This document shows positions 8,020 to 15,158 of a stretch of DNA of 17,343 bases, piece after piece. The position numbers were made by a program, and so were the translations under genes. The notes under the pieces were generated by a model, which was not told the origin of the DNA, ran no database searches, and saw nothing but the letters and a program-made list of their open reading frames with translations. Origin of the DNA: Bacteroidia bacterium (GTDB lineage: Bacteria; Bacteroidota; Bacteroidia; NS11-12g; UBA9320); the NCBI GenBank assembly GCA_029253325.1, contig JAQWZS010000208.1, positions 1 through 17,343 on the forward strand, written 5' to 3'. The first letter of the stretch is position 1. Every line of letters starts with the position of its first letter.

Positions 8020-8750
8020 GGGGTGGTTATTTTATTAATTTTTTTGAATTTAGGTTTGAATATATTTTGTTTCAAAGATGGGTCATTTTTTGCCATTCCA
8101 ATGCAGTATTTACTCACCCGCATTGGGTGAATGCCCATATGCTTAAGTGATTGATATACAGGAGAATGTCGATTTATCCGTTGTTGTTTTAATTCTAATA
8201 TAACGAGATCTTTGTTAAAAGGTCTGTTGTTATAAGATAGGTTTAAATCGATAGTTACTCGCTCTGTCATAAGGTGATTCACAAGTGTAAATCTATTGAA
8301 TTGATTGTCAATTGATTTTTTAAGCGAATAGCTTTTTCCAACTAGTTTTTGAATAAAAGATAGGGACTTTATGTCTAGATCTTCATTGAGGGAATCGATA
8401 CGAATCCGACTTTTCTCAGTATTTCCCTTGTTGAATTTCTTTTTTACTTCCAAGAAAAATAAATTAGATTCCACATAGTTACGTATCCTTATTTTTACTC
8501 TTTTCGCCTTCCCATTGTGATGCATCATGTATAAATCTGAATTGGGAGTGTCAAAGTAATTAGATTTGTACGTCATAACTCGATTTTTATTAATTTCCAA
8601 GACCCTGTATTCATCATGAATGTTTTCAAGTAATTGAGGAAGTATTTTTATATTAAAGATAAACTTGGTGTCAACTCTTTTCATGAGTGATACGGCATCC
8701 ATTTCTTCAAGAGAAATGGGTTGAAATTTATCTAAATTTATTCTATTCAA
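8016..8750 (-). CDS. VTC-domain (polyphosphate polymerase-like) protein
   Basis: The 244-residue cytosolic protein matches the VTC domain (Pfam PF09359), a triphosphate-tunnel fold. In yeast Vtc4 this domain makes polyphosphate from ATP. Tunnel-type charged strands are visible: LMKRVDTKFIF (22-32), TYKSNYFDTPNSDLY (60-74), KAKRVKIRIRNY (81-92), FLEVKKKFNKG (99-109), TERVTIDLNLSY (162-173) and VILELKQQR (183-191). These supply alternating Lys/Arg and acidic (Glu101, Asp168, Glu186) positions. There is no SPX domain and no membrane segment; DUF4956 next door would provide the membrane part. The start is a TTG. No ATG lies between the upstream stop (8763-8765) and residue 17, and starting at Met17 would cut into the conserved N-terminal strand region. 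It is the first gene of the seven-gene run. Polyphosphate synthesis itself is inferred from the fold. Confidence 0.85.
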   Translation of the reverse strand: MNRINLDKFQPISLEEMDAVSLMKRVDTKFIFNIKILPQLLENIHDEYRVLEINKNRVMTYKSNYFDTPNSDLYMMHHNGKAKRVKIRIRNYVESNLFFLEVKKKFNKGNTEKSRIRIDSLNEDLDIKSLSFIQKLVGKSYSLKKSIDNQFNRFTLVNHLMTERVTIDLNLSYNNRPFNKDLVILELKQQRINRHSPVYQSLKHMGIHPMRVSKYCIGMAKNDPSLKQNIFKPKFKKINKITTP

Positions 8751-8765
8751 TGATTGTATTTTTTA

Positions 8766-8788
8766 TAGTCTATTATTTCTTTAGACTA
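8766..8788. repeat. Inverted repeat upstream of the VTC operon
   Basis: A perfect 7-base dyad (TAGTCTA, 9-base spacer, TAGACTA) sits 16 bases upstream of the VTC start. The arms are AT-rich and no T-run follows on either strand, so a terminator is unlikely. It could be an operator or a chance hairpin. The 119-base gap holding it has no clear TAnnTTTG box for the operon. Confidence 0.3.
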
Positions 8789-8869
8789 GTTCTTTATATA
8801 AAACCTTCAAATGCCTCAAAAAAGAAGAGCATTAATTAAAAGTCTTAGAAAAGTTTGATTATCAAAATC

Positions 8870-10024
8870 TTATAACCAGTGAAGGTGATAATCTTTAATT
8901 TCTAGATCAACAGCAGCCTTGGTTACTTTTAGTGGTTTGAATGTATCAATCATGACAGCCAATTCTTCGGTGGCAGCTTTTCCAATACTAGCTTCTTGAG
9001 CACCAGGGGTGGGTCCGTGAGGAATTCCACCAGGATGCAAACTCATTTGCCCAGGTTCTACATGTCCCTTACTCATAAATTGACCATCTACATAATACAT
9101 CACTTCGTCACTATCAATGTTGCTATGCCAGTAGGGTGCTGGAATGCTGAGTGGATGATAATCAAACAAACGAGGTACAAAACTGCATATGACAAAATTG
9201 TGGCCTTCAAAAGTTTGGTGAATTGGAGGAGGCATATGAATCCGACCTGTAATGGGTTCAAAATCATGAATGCTAAAAATAAAAGGGTAGTGAAACCCAT
9301 CCCATCCAATTAAGCAAAATGGGTGGTATTTATAGGTGTATGGATATAGTTTATCCTCTTTTTTAGTTTTAATTAAGAATTCACCTTCTTCAATAATTGT
9401 CTCAAGGTTTTCGGGCTGTTTAATATCTCGCTCACAGTAGGGAGAGTGTTCCAGAAGTTGACCTGTTTTACTTGTATATTTTTTTGGATACAGAATAGGG
9501 CTATGACTTTCTATGATGAGAAGTTTGTTGTCTTCTGTATCAAATTCCATTTGGTAAATGACTCCTCGTGGAATAATGATATAGTCTCCGTATTTAAAAT
9601 TGAGTTGCCCGTAATTGGTTCTACAGGTTCCACTTCCATGGTGCACAAAGATGACTTCGTCACTATCGCCATTTTTGTAGAAGTAGTTTTTCATACTCAT
9701 GCGAGGTCTAGCCATGCATATTTGTACATCATTGTTGGTCAGCAAAATGACACGACTATCTAAGAAATCATCTTGTGGAGCCACGTCAAAACTCTTGAAG
9801 CTTCGATGAAGCATTTCCATATCGCCTGCCAATTCTGGTTTGAGAGAGGTTGGTTGATCTACTTTTAGTATTGCCGTAGGAGGGTAGTGGTGATACAATA
9901 GACTATAGCTATTTGAAAATCCTTCGGTAGAAAAAAGTTCTTCGGCATAAAGCTCACCATCTGGTCTCCTGAATTGAGTGTGTCTTTTTTTTGGTATTTG
10001 TCCTAAACTATGGTAGTGCGGCAT
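8870..10024 (-). CDS. hmgA: Homogentisate 1,2-dioxygenase (short form)
   Basis: HmgA is a cytosolic cupin iron enzyme that opens the ring of homogentisate to maleylacetoacetate in tyrosine and phenylalanine breakdown. This 384-residue protein has the family N-terminus (MPHYHSLGQIPKKRHTQFRR) and an N-terminal cupin (FVHHGSGTCRTNYGQLNFKY). The C-terminal iron site is PAPYWHSNIDSDEVMYYVDG, with His300 and Glu307 (or Asp306), followed by LHPGGIPHGPTPG, with His336. The longer human/Pseudomonas form (about 430-445 residues) has H-x5-E, whereas here Glu is one residue further along, as in the short bacterial subfamily. It is transcribed alone; no hppD or fumarylacetoacetase gene is near. A 119-base gap without terminator separates it from the VTC operon, so read-through is possible. 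The start ATG is preceded by a good -7 box. The alternative is a related homogentisate dioxygenase-like cupin. Confidence 0.88.
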   Translation of the reverse strand: MPHYHSLGQIPKKRHTQFRRPDGELYAEELFSTEGFSNSYSLLYHHYPPTAILKVDQPTSLKPELAGDMEMLHRSFKSFDVAPQDDFLDSRVILLTNNDVQICMARPRMSMKNYFYKNGDSDEVIFVHHGSGTCRTNYGQLNFKYGDYIIIPRGVIYQMEFDTEDNKLLIIESHSPILYPKKYTSKTGQLLEHSPYCERDIKQPENLETIIEEGEFLIKTKKEDKLYPYTYKYHPFCLIGWDGFHYPFIFSIHDFEPITGRIHMPPPIHQTFEGHNFVICSFVPRLFDYHPLSIPAPYWHSNIDSDEVMYYVDGQFMSKGHVEPGQMSLHPGGIPHGPTPGAQEASIGKAATEELAVMIDTFKPLKVTKAAVDLEIKDYHLHWL

Positions 10025-10044
10025 GTATGATTAATATGATTCTT

Positions 10045-10052
10045 CAAATGTA
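10045..10052 (-). promoter_or_regulatory. Bacteroidota -7 box before hmgA
   Basis: On the minus strand this reads TACATTTG, a full match to TAnnTTTG, 20 bases upstream of the hmgA ATG. It would give a short leader of roughly 15 bases. No TTG -33 element is seen at normal spacing. It shares the divergent 127-base gap with the TPR-gene promoter box. Confidence 0.5.
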
Positions 10053-10136
10053 CATAATTGAAATTTTAGTTTATAGTTGATTAGTTGTCCCCAAAAATAT
10101 AGTATGCTAATTATATTTTCAACTCACTCAATATTT

Positions 10137-10144
10137 TACCTTTG
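10137..10144 (+). promoter_or_regulatory. Bacteroidota -7 box before the TPR lipoprotein gene
   Basis: TACCTTTG matches TAnnTTTG at all fixed positions and ends 7 bases before the preferred ATG at 10152. It would place transcription start at or just before the start codon. It also argues against the longer reading frame beginning at the TTG at 10077. No clear -33 TTG was found. Confidence 0.5.
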
Positions 10145-10151
10145 TAAACCA

Positions 10152-11186
10152 ATGAGATATACACTTCCTTTTTTAATGTTGGTATTTGCCCTTATAGGAT
10201 TGTTTAGCACGGGATGTGATGGTGTGAGTAATCAATCCAAAAGTCTAGTGAATGACACTACCATTAGTTTGGAAGCTAGAGAATGGAGCAAAAAGATAGA
10301 CCATTCACCAGATATTGCTGAATATTACATACAACGAGCTGAAGTATTGAACAATGAAAAAAGACATGATTTAGCCATATTAGATTATCAGCAAGCCATT
10401 GAATTGGAGCCAGATAATTGTGCAACTTATTATAAATTGGGTGATGCGTATTTTGCATCAGACCAAACTACCAAGGCTTTAGATCAGTATAAGCTAGCAG
10501 AAAGTACAAATCCTAATGATGTGCAAGCAGTATTTAAACACGCTCAATTTTTATATTTTGTGAGACAATTTGATAAGGGGAAAATTAAATTTGGAAAACT
10601 ATTGAATTTAGATCCTGAGCATGCGGAAGGTCATTTTTACAATGCCATGCTTCACAAGGAAGACGGAGATACATCTCTAGCTATTTATTTCTTTAAAAAA
10701 ACAATAGAATTGCTCGGAGCGGATTACAATAGCAGTATGCAGTTGGGTGCAATTTACGAGCTTAATAGTGCATTTGATCAGTCTATTAAATACTACCAAC
10801 AAGCAATTAATACTGATCCTAGAAGTGATGAAGCGTATTATGCCATTGGACTCATTTATCAAAAAATGGGAGATAATACACTTGCAATGAAGAATTATCA
10901 GAATGCCATTGATATCAATGCACAGCACTTTTTGGCATACTATAATGCGGGAAATATTCTAGCTTCAGATGGTAACTATACTTCAGCGATAGATCATTTT
11001 GAAATATGCCTTCGGCTGAAAGAAGACTTCGCAAAAGCTTATAACCGAATTGGTCAATGTTTTGAGTTATTAAAAATTACTGATAAGGCAATTGAAAATT
11101 ATCTAAAATGTTTGGAAATTGACCCTAATTTTGCACTTGCTAAAGACGGCCTTGTTCGTCTGGGTAAAATAAAATCAGCTAACTAA
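10152..11186 (+). CDS. TPR-repeat lipoprotein
   Basis: The protein is 344 residues with a lipoprotein signal (hydrophobic 5-18, lipobox F-S-T-G-C, Cys22), a linker of about 30 residues, and then eight contiguous tetratricopeptide repeats of exactly 34 residues each, from about 56 to 327. The repeats end with typical DP-N/S/H turns (LEPDN, LDPEH, TDPRS, IDPNF). A 17-residue tail follows. TPR arrays are protein-binding scaffolds; as a periplasm-facing lipoprotein it may hold an envelope complex, but the partner is not evident. The frame is open upstream to a TTG at 10077, but MRYTLPFLMLVFALIG is a proper signal and a -7 box lies directly before it. It is 12 bases upstream of thrS, so the translation cluster may share its promoter. 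Confidence 0.85.
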   Translation: MRYTLPFLMLVFALIGLFSTGCDGVSNQSKSLVNDTTISLEAREWSKKIDHSPDIAEYYIQRAEVLNNEKRHDLAILDYQQAIELEPDNCATYYKLGDAYFASDQTTKALDQYKLAESTNPNDVQAVFKHAQFLYFVRQFDKGKIKFGKLLNLDPEHAEGHFYNAMLHKEDGDTSLAIYFFKKTIELLGADYNSSMQLGAIYELNSAFDQSIKYYQQAINTDPRSDEAYYAIGLIYQKMGDNTLAMKNYQNAIDINAQHFLAYYNAGNILASDGNYTSAIDHFEICLRLKEDFAKAYNRIGQCFELLKITDKAIENYLKCLEIDPNFALAKDGLVRLGKIKSAN

Positions 11187-11198
11187 AAAAAGTTAAAA

Positions 11199-13130
11199 TT
11201 GAATATTAAGATAACATTACCAGATGCTTCAGTCAGGGAAGTACCTCAGGGTACTTCTGCTTTGGATGTTGCTAAAGGGATTAGTGAAGGACTTGCACGT
11301 GTTGTAGTAAGTGCCAAGATTAACGGAGAAGTGTGGGATTTGAATCGCCCTATTGTGGAAGATTCAACATTGAGCTTGTTGAAGTTTGATGACTTGGATG
11401 GTAAGAAAACCTTTTGGCACAGTAGCTCGCATTTGCTTGCTGAGGCACTCGAGGCATTGTACACAGGAGTCAAATTAGGCATCGGTCCGGCTATTGATAA
11501 TGGATTTTATTATGATGTTGACTTTGGTGACCACCAATTTTCATCCAACGATTTTGAAAAAGTGGAGCAAAAGATGAAAGAACTGGCTAGTCAGGCAAAT
11601 ACTTTTGAACGAAAAGAAATCTCAAAATCAGAGGCTGTTGCCTATTTCACAGAAAAAAATGACCCCTATAAACTAGAGCTGATTGATGGTTTAGAGGATG
11701 GTCAAATTACATTCTATACACAAGGAAATTTTACGGATTTATGTCGTGGTCCCCACATCCAAAATACATCCTCAATCAAAGCTATTAAATTATTGAATGT
11801 AGCTGCAGCTTATTGGAGGGGCGATGAAAATAACAAATCGTTAACTCGAATTTATGGTGTTTCATTTCCTAAAGCGGGAATGCTCAAAGACCATATGAAC
11901 CTTTTAGAAGAGGCAAAAAAACGCGACCATAGAAAATTGGGTAAAGAATTAGAACTGTTCATGTTTAGTGAAAAAGTGGGAGCTGGCCTACCTCTTTGGC
12001 TTCCAAAAGGAACTGCTATTCGTGAACGTTTAGAAAATTTTATGAGACAAGCTCAAATTGAGCGAGGATATCAGCAGGTCGTGACACCACACATTGGTCG
12101 CAAAGAATTGTACCAAACTTCAGGTCATTATGAGAAGTACGGCGAGGATAGCTTTCAACCGATTAAAACACCAAGCGAAGACGAGGAGTTTCTTTTGAAA
12201 CCAATGAATTGCCCTCATCACTGTGAGGTATTTAAGTTCAAGCCAAAGAGTTATAAAGAGTTGCCTCTTCGTATTGCAGAGTTCGGTACAGTTTATCGTT
12301 ACGAACAAAGTGGAGAGCTCAATGGTCTTACACGTGTGAGAGGCTTTACACAAGATGATGCCCATATTTTTTGTACTCCAGATCAACTCAAAGGAGAGTT
12401 TGTAGATGTAATTGATTTAGTAATGCATGTATTTGGAAAGTTAGGATTCAAAGATTTTACTGCTCAAATTTCACTTCGTGATCCTGAAAATAAGCAGAAA
12501 TATATCGGAAGTGATGAAAATTGGGATAAGGCCGAACGGGCAATTATCGAAGCTACTGCCGAGCGAGATATGAAGACTGTTACAGAATATGGTGAAGCTG
12601 CTTTTTATGGTCCTAAGCTTGATTTTATGGTTAAAGATGCATTGGGTAGAAGTTGGCAGTTGGGAACCATTCAAGTAGACTATAATCTACCCGAGCGTTT
12701 TGACTTGGATTACATAGGGTCAGACAATGAAAAACATCGACCAGTAATGATACACCGAGCACCATTTGGTAGCATGGAACGATTTATTGGAATATTGATC
12801 GAACACACTGCTGGTAATTTTCCACTTTGGCTAAGTCCTGAACAAGTAGCGATTCTTCCTATTAGTGAAAAGTATCATGATTACTCAGATAAAGTTTTAA
12901 AATTCCTCAATAAAAACGATATTCGCGGGCTTGTTGATGAGCGAGCCGAGAAAATTGGTCGAAAAATTCGCGATGCTTGGGCTTCCAAAATTCCAGTAAT
13001 GATAATTGTTGGAGAGGAAGAGTCTGATAATGAGGAGGTTTCGGTTAGAGTTCAAGGTGAAGGTGATGTCGGTAAGTTTAAATTAGATGAGTTTGTTGGA
13101 TACTTCAACTCATTACTAACTAAAGAATAA
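11199..13130 (+). CDS. thrS: Threonyl-tRNA synthetase
   Basis: ThrRS charges tRNA-Thr and edits mischarged Ser-tRNA-Thr in the cytosol. At 643 residues it has the full set of domains. The TGS domain is at 1-62. The editing domain has HSSSH at His74/His78 and DLCRGPH at Cys182/His186. The class II catalytic core has zinc ligands Cys338 (MNCPHH), His389 (DDAHIF) and His519 (IHRAPFGSMERF), with motif 2 around YRYEQSGELNGLTRVRGF. The C-terminal anticodon-binding domain starts at about 545 (PEQVAILPISEKYHDY). The start is a TTG: no ATG is available before the conserved NIKITLPDASVRE strand, so it is accepted. It sits 12 bases after the TPR gene and 6 bases before infC. I saw no T-box or tRNA-like leader. 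Confidence 0.97.
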   Translation: MNIKITLPDASVREVPQGTSALDVAKGISEGLARVVVSAKINGEVWDLNRPIVEDSTLSLLKFDDLDGKKTFWHSSSHLLAEALEALYTGVKLGIGPAIDNGFYYDVDFGDHQFSSNDFEKVEQKMKELASQANTFERKEISKSEAVAYFTEKNDPYKLELIDGLEDGQITFYTQGNFTDLCRGPHIQNTSSIKAIKLLNVAAAYWRGDENNKSLTRIYGVSFPKAGMLKDHMNLLEEAKKRDHRKLGKELELFMFSEKVGAGLPLWLPKGTAIRERLENFMRQAQIERGYQQVVTPHIGRKELYQTSGHYEKYGEDSFQPIKTPSEDEEFLLKPMNCPHHCEVFKFKPKSYKELPLRIAEFGTVYRYEQSGELNGLTRVRGFTQDDAHIFCTPDQLKGEFVDVIDLVMHVFGKLGFKDFTAQISLRDPENKQKYIGSDENWDKAERAIIEATAERDMKTVTEYGEAAFYGPKLDFMVKDALGRSWQLGTIQVDYNLPERFDLDYIGSDNEKHRPVMIHRAPFGSMERFIGILIEHTAGNFPLWLSPEQVAILPISEKYHDYSDKVLKFLNKNDIRGLVDERAEKIGRKIRDAWASKIPVMIIVGEEESDNEEVSVRVQGEGDVGKFKLDEFVGYFNSLLTKE

Positions 13131-13136
13131 AAATAC

Positions 13137-13673
13137 TTGAAGAGAAGAAGAAAACCGTTCAGAGGTAGAGTTAAGGACCCTCATAGAATCAATGAGTTCA
13201 TCGTTGCTGATCCAATTCGTTTGGTAGGCGATAATGTAGAACAAGGAATTATTGATCTTGAAGCTGCCATTGGGTTTGCTCAAGAACAAGGCCTTGACTT
13301 GGTTGAAGTTTCTCCAAAAGCAAATCCGCCAGTTTGTAAGGTTATAGATTACCGTAAGTTTTTGTATGATCAGAAGAAAAAGGCCAAAGAGCTTAAATCT
13401 ACGCAAGCCAAAACGGATATTAAAGAGATTAGATTCGGACCTAATACCGACGAGCATGATGTAAACTTTAAGTTGAAACATGCAGAAAAATTTATTGAAG
13501 ATGGACATAAAGTGCGAGCTTATGTGTTTTTCAGAGGTAGATCAATCGTATTTAAGGAAAGAGGGGAGCTCCTATTGTTACAGTTTGCAGAAAAGTTGCA
13601 AGAAGTAGCAAAATTGGAGCAGATGCCTAAAATGGAAGGCAAAAAAATGATTATTGTTTTAGCACCAAAATAA
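13137..13673 (+). CDS. infC: Translation initiation factor IF-3
   Basis: IF-3 binds the 30S subunit, keeps it apart from 50S and checks the start codon. At 178 residues it has the N-terminal domain (RINEFIVADPIRLVGDN, about 19-35, and ANPPVCKVIDYRKFLYDQKK, about 62-81), a Lys-rich linker, and a C-terminal domain (KEIRFGPNTDEHDVNFKLKH, then a GHKVRAYVFFRGR strand). The start is TTG, with no in-frame ATG before the conserved region. A non-AUG infC start is common (AUU in E. coli) and lets IF-3 limit its own synthesis. Whether TTG does this here, where TTG starts are not rare, is open. It is placed between thrS and rpmI in the usual order. Confidence 0.96.
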   Translation: MKRRRKPFRGRVKDPHRINEFIVADPIRLVGDNVEQGIIDLEAAIGFAQEQGLDLVEVSPKANPPVCKVIDYRKFLYDQKKKAKELKSTQAKTDIKEIRFGPNTDEHDVNFKLKHAEKFIEDGHKVRAYVFFRGRSIVFKERGELLLLQFAEKLQEVAKLEQMPKMEGKKMIIVLAPK

Positions 13674-13690
13674 ATTAAAAAAGAGAGAAA

Positions 13691-13891
13691 ATGCCAAAGA
13701 TGAAGACCAACTCCAGTGCGAAGAAGAGATTCAGAATCACTGGAACAGGTAAAATTAAAAGAAAGCACGCTTACAAGCGTCACATCTTGACAAAGAAGTC
13801 TAAGAAAAGAAAATTAGCTCTTAGACACAGTGGTTTAGTTCATCCATCAGATGAAAGTAATATCAAATTTTTGTTAAGAATCGGAAAGTAA
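13691..13891 (+). CDS. rpmI: Large-subunit ribosomal protein bL35
   Basis: This 66-residue, very basic protein has the whole bL35 pattern: MPKMKTNSSAKKRFRITGTG at the start, then KRKHAYKRHILTKKSKKRK and a C-terminal NIKFLLRIGK. It is part of the 50S subunit. It follows infC by 17 bases, with a purine-rich AAGAGAGAA just before the ATG that may serve as ribosome-binding site. Length and order (infC-rpmI-rplT) are standard. Confidence 0.97.
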   Translation: MPKMKTNSSAKKRFRITGTGKIKRKHAYKRHILTKKSKKRKLALRHSGLVHPSDESNIKFLLRIGK

Positions 13892-13960
13892 TGTTAGCCA
13901 AAAGCTAATAAAGTACCATTATTCGGGCCTAAAAAGAGCTCGCCTCGACGAGACGCCTAG
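13892..13960 (+). promoter_or_regulatory. Possible structured RNA between rpmI and rplT
   Basis: The 89-base gap before rplT contains two possible hairpins. TGTTAGC/GCTAATA (13892-13910) forms 7 pairs including one G-U around a 5-base loop. CGGGC (13924-13928) can pair with GCTCG (13938-13942). The same CTCG (13939-13942) can instead pair with CGAG (13949-13952), so the second hairpin has a mutually exclusive alternative. The stretch 13924-13958 is GC-rich for this region. L20 represses its own operon through mRNA structures in other bacteria, so an autoregulatory site is possible; no known L20 leader is recognised by eye. Confidence 0.35.
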
Positions 13961-13980
13961 TTTAAAAAAAAGAAAGAAAA

Positions 13981-14328
13981 ATGCCAAGATCAGTAAATGC
14001 AGTAGCCTCAAGGAGGAGACGTAAAAAAATGATGAAACATGCCAAAGGTTACTTTGGTAGAAGAAAGAATGTATGGACAGTTGCTAAAAATGCCGTAGAA
14101 AAAGCATGGCAATATTCCTACAGAGACAGAAAGAACAATAAAAGAAACTTCCGTCGTTTGTGGATTACCAGAATCAATGCTGGTGCTCGCTTACACGGTA
14201 TGAGTTATTCTCAGTTTATGGGAGGTGTTCATGAAAAAGGAATCGAGCTTAACCGAAAGGTGTTGGCTGATTTAGCCATGAATCACCCAGAAGCTTTTGC
14301 AGCCATTGTAAAAAAGGTTAAAAAGTAA
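13981..14328 (+). CDS. rplT: Large-subunit ribosomal protein bL20
   Basis: bL20 binds 23S rRNA early in 50S assembly. The 115-residue protein matches throughout: MPRSVNAVASRRRRKKMMKH, then AKGYFGRRKNVWTVAKNAVE, the RDRKNNKRNFRRLWITRINA core and GMSYSQFMGGVHEKGIELNR. Length is normal. It is the last gene of the plus-strand translation cluster and is followed by a strong terminator. In other bacteria L20 also represses its own operon by binding mRNA, which makes the preceding 89-base gap of interest. Confidence 0.97.
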   Translation: MPRSVNAVASRRRRKKMMKHAKGYFGRRKNVWTVAKNAVEKAWQYSYRDRKNNKRNFRRLWITRINAGARLHGMSYSQFMGGVHEKGIELNRKVLADLAMNHPEAFAAIVKKVKK

Positions 14329-14352
14329 TTCATAGTATGCTAAAATAATATT

Positions 14353-14381
14353 AAAGCCCTCCAACTTGGAGGGCTTTTTTT
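14353..14381 (+). terminator. Rho-independent terminator after rplT
   Basis: A near-perfect inverted repeat (AAAGCCCTCC, short loop, GGAGGGCTTT, extendable to 12 pairs) is followed by seven T residues. It ends the thrS-infC-rpmI-rplT transcript 24 bases after the rplT stop. It lies just past the end of the convergent FkbM gene, but the minus-strand side has only a short T-run, so it works mainly for the plus strand. Confidence 0.93.
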
Positions 14382-14391
14382 ATGGGTATAT

Positions 14392-15153
14392 TTAGGGTAG
14401 GTATACAAGCATTTCCGATTCTCCAAGGTTTACTAAATATCCAAGATCTTGAAACTTTGTAACAGTTTTTCCAAGTTTAATATCAGATATATTTCTGTAA
14501 TTATACAGATGCTCAAAGAATATTATTTTTGGTTTTAATTTATTAAATTCAATCATTTCAATGATTTTTAAATCATATCCTTCAGTATCAATGACTAGTA
14601 GATCAATATGATCTATTTTGAATCGTTGTATTAGTTTATCAAAAGATATGGATTTTACAATTTCAGTTTCAATATAATCTCCTTTAATATTTGTTTTCTT
14701 ATGATGATTTATATCTATGGATGCTATTCCTTTTGTCCAATTAGGAAGATTGTGGTCTGTTTTTTTAACTTTATACATTTCAATGTTTCCAATTTTATCT
14801 GTAACTGCTGCTTTTAGCAAAGACACATTGGGGTAATTCTTATAAGTATTTTTTAATTCTTGAAAATATTCTTGAATAGGTTCTATACAAACACCTTTGA
14901 GATTATATTTTTTAATCAAATGATTTATTGGATCAAATGAGTATCCATCATTAGCTCCTATTTGGACAAAATAGAACTGTTCATTTATGTTGAACTCAAC
15001 TAATTTATTCAATGAATACTCAATAGTTTCCGACCGATTTTTTGAAATAGTTACAGGTATTTTATTTGTATTAATAAATTCAATTCGGATTCCTAATTTA
15101 TTAACTATGGAGTTTATGATTTTTATAGTAAAAGTGACTATTCCCGTATTCAT
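14392..15153 (-). CDS. FkbM-family SAM-dependent methyltransferase
   Basis: The 253-residue protein has the FkbM methyltransferase fold: SAM loop FVQIGANDG (62-70), CIEP (89-92, acidic ribose-binding position Glu91), KAAVTDKIGNIEMY (114-127) and DLLVIDTEGYDLKIIEMI (184-201), ending with a FFEHLYN strand. FkbM enzymes usually methylate hydroxyls on sugars, lipids or small metabolites; the substrate cannot be told. A hydrophobic N-terminus (about 4-20) may touch the membrane. Base composition stands out: positions 14521-14820 hold 72 G+C of 300 by hand count (24%), against roughly 32-40% in lines sampled from miaE and atoE, which suggests recent acquisition. It begins 5 bases after the channel gene stop, so it is probably co-transcribed with it. 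Confidence 0.85.
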   Translation of the reverse strand: MNTGIVTFTIKIINSIVNKLGIRIEFINTNKIPVTISKNRSETIEYSLNKLVEFNINEQFYFVQIGANDGYSFDPINHLIKKYNLKGVCIEPIQEYFQELKNTYKNYPNVSLLKAAVTDKIGNIEMYKVKKTDHNLPNWTKGIASIDINHHKKTNIKGDYIETEIVKSISFDKLIQRFKIDHIDLLVIDTEGYDLKIIEMIEFNKLKPKIIFFEHLYNYRNISDIKLGKTVTKFQDLGYLVNLGESEMLVYLP

Positions 15154-15158
15154 TAATT

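Noticed and set aside
9446..9763. Plus-strand open frame of 105 codons inside hmgA
   Set aside because: It lies antisense to a well-conserved gene and its translation has no recognisable domain.
10077..10151. Upstream extension of the TPR gene from a TTG
   Set aside because: It would bury the lipoprotein signal 25 residues inside the protein and covers the -7 box at 10137-10144.
13116..13508. Minus-strand open frame of 130 codons across infC
   Set aside because: It is antisense to infC, which is unmistakable, and shows no protein pattern.
13892..13910. Hairpin after rpmI as a terminator
   Set aside because: The stem is weak and no T-run follows; rplT downstream is normally in the same transcript.
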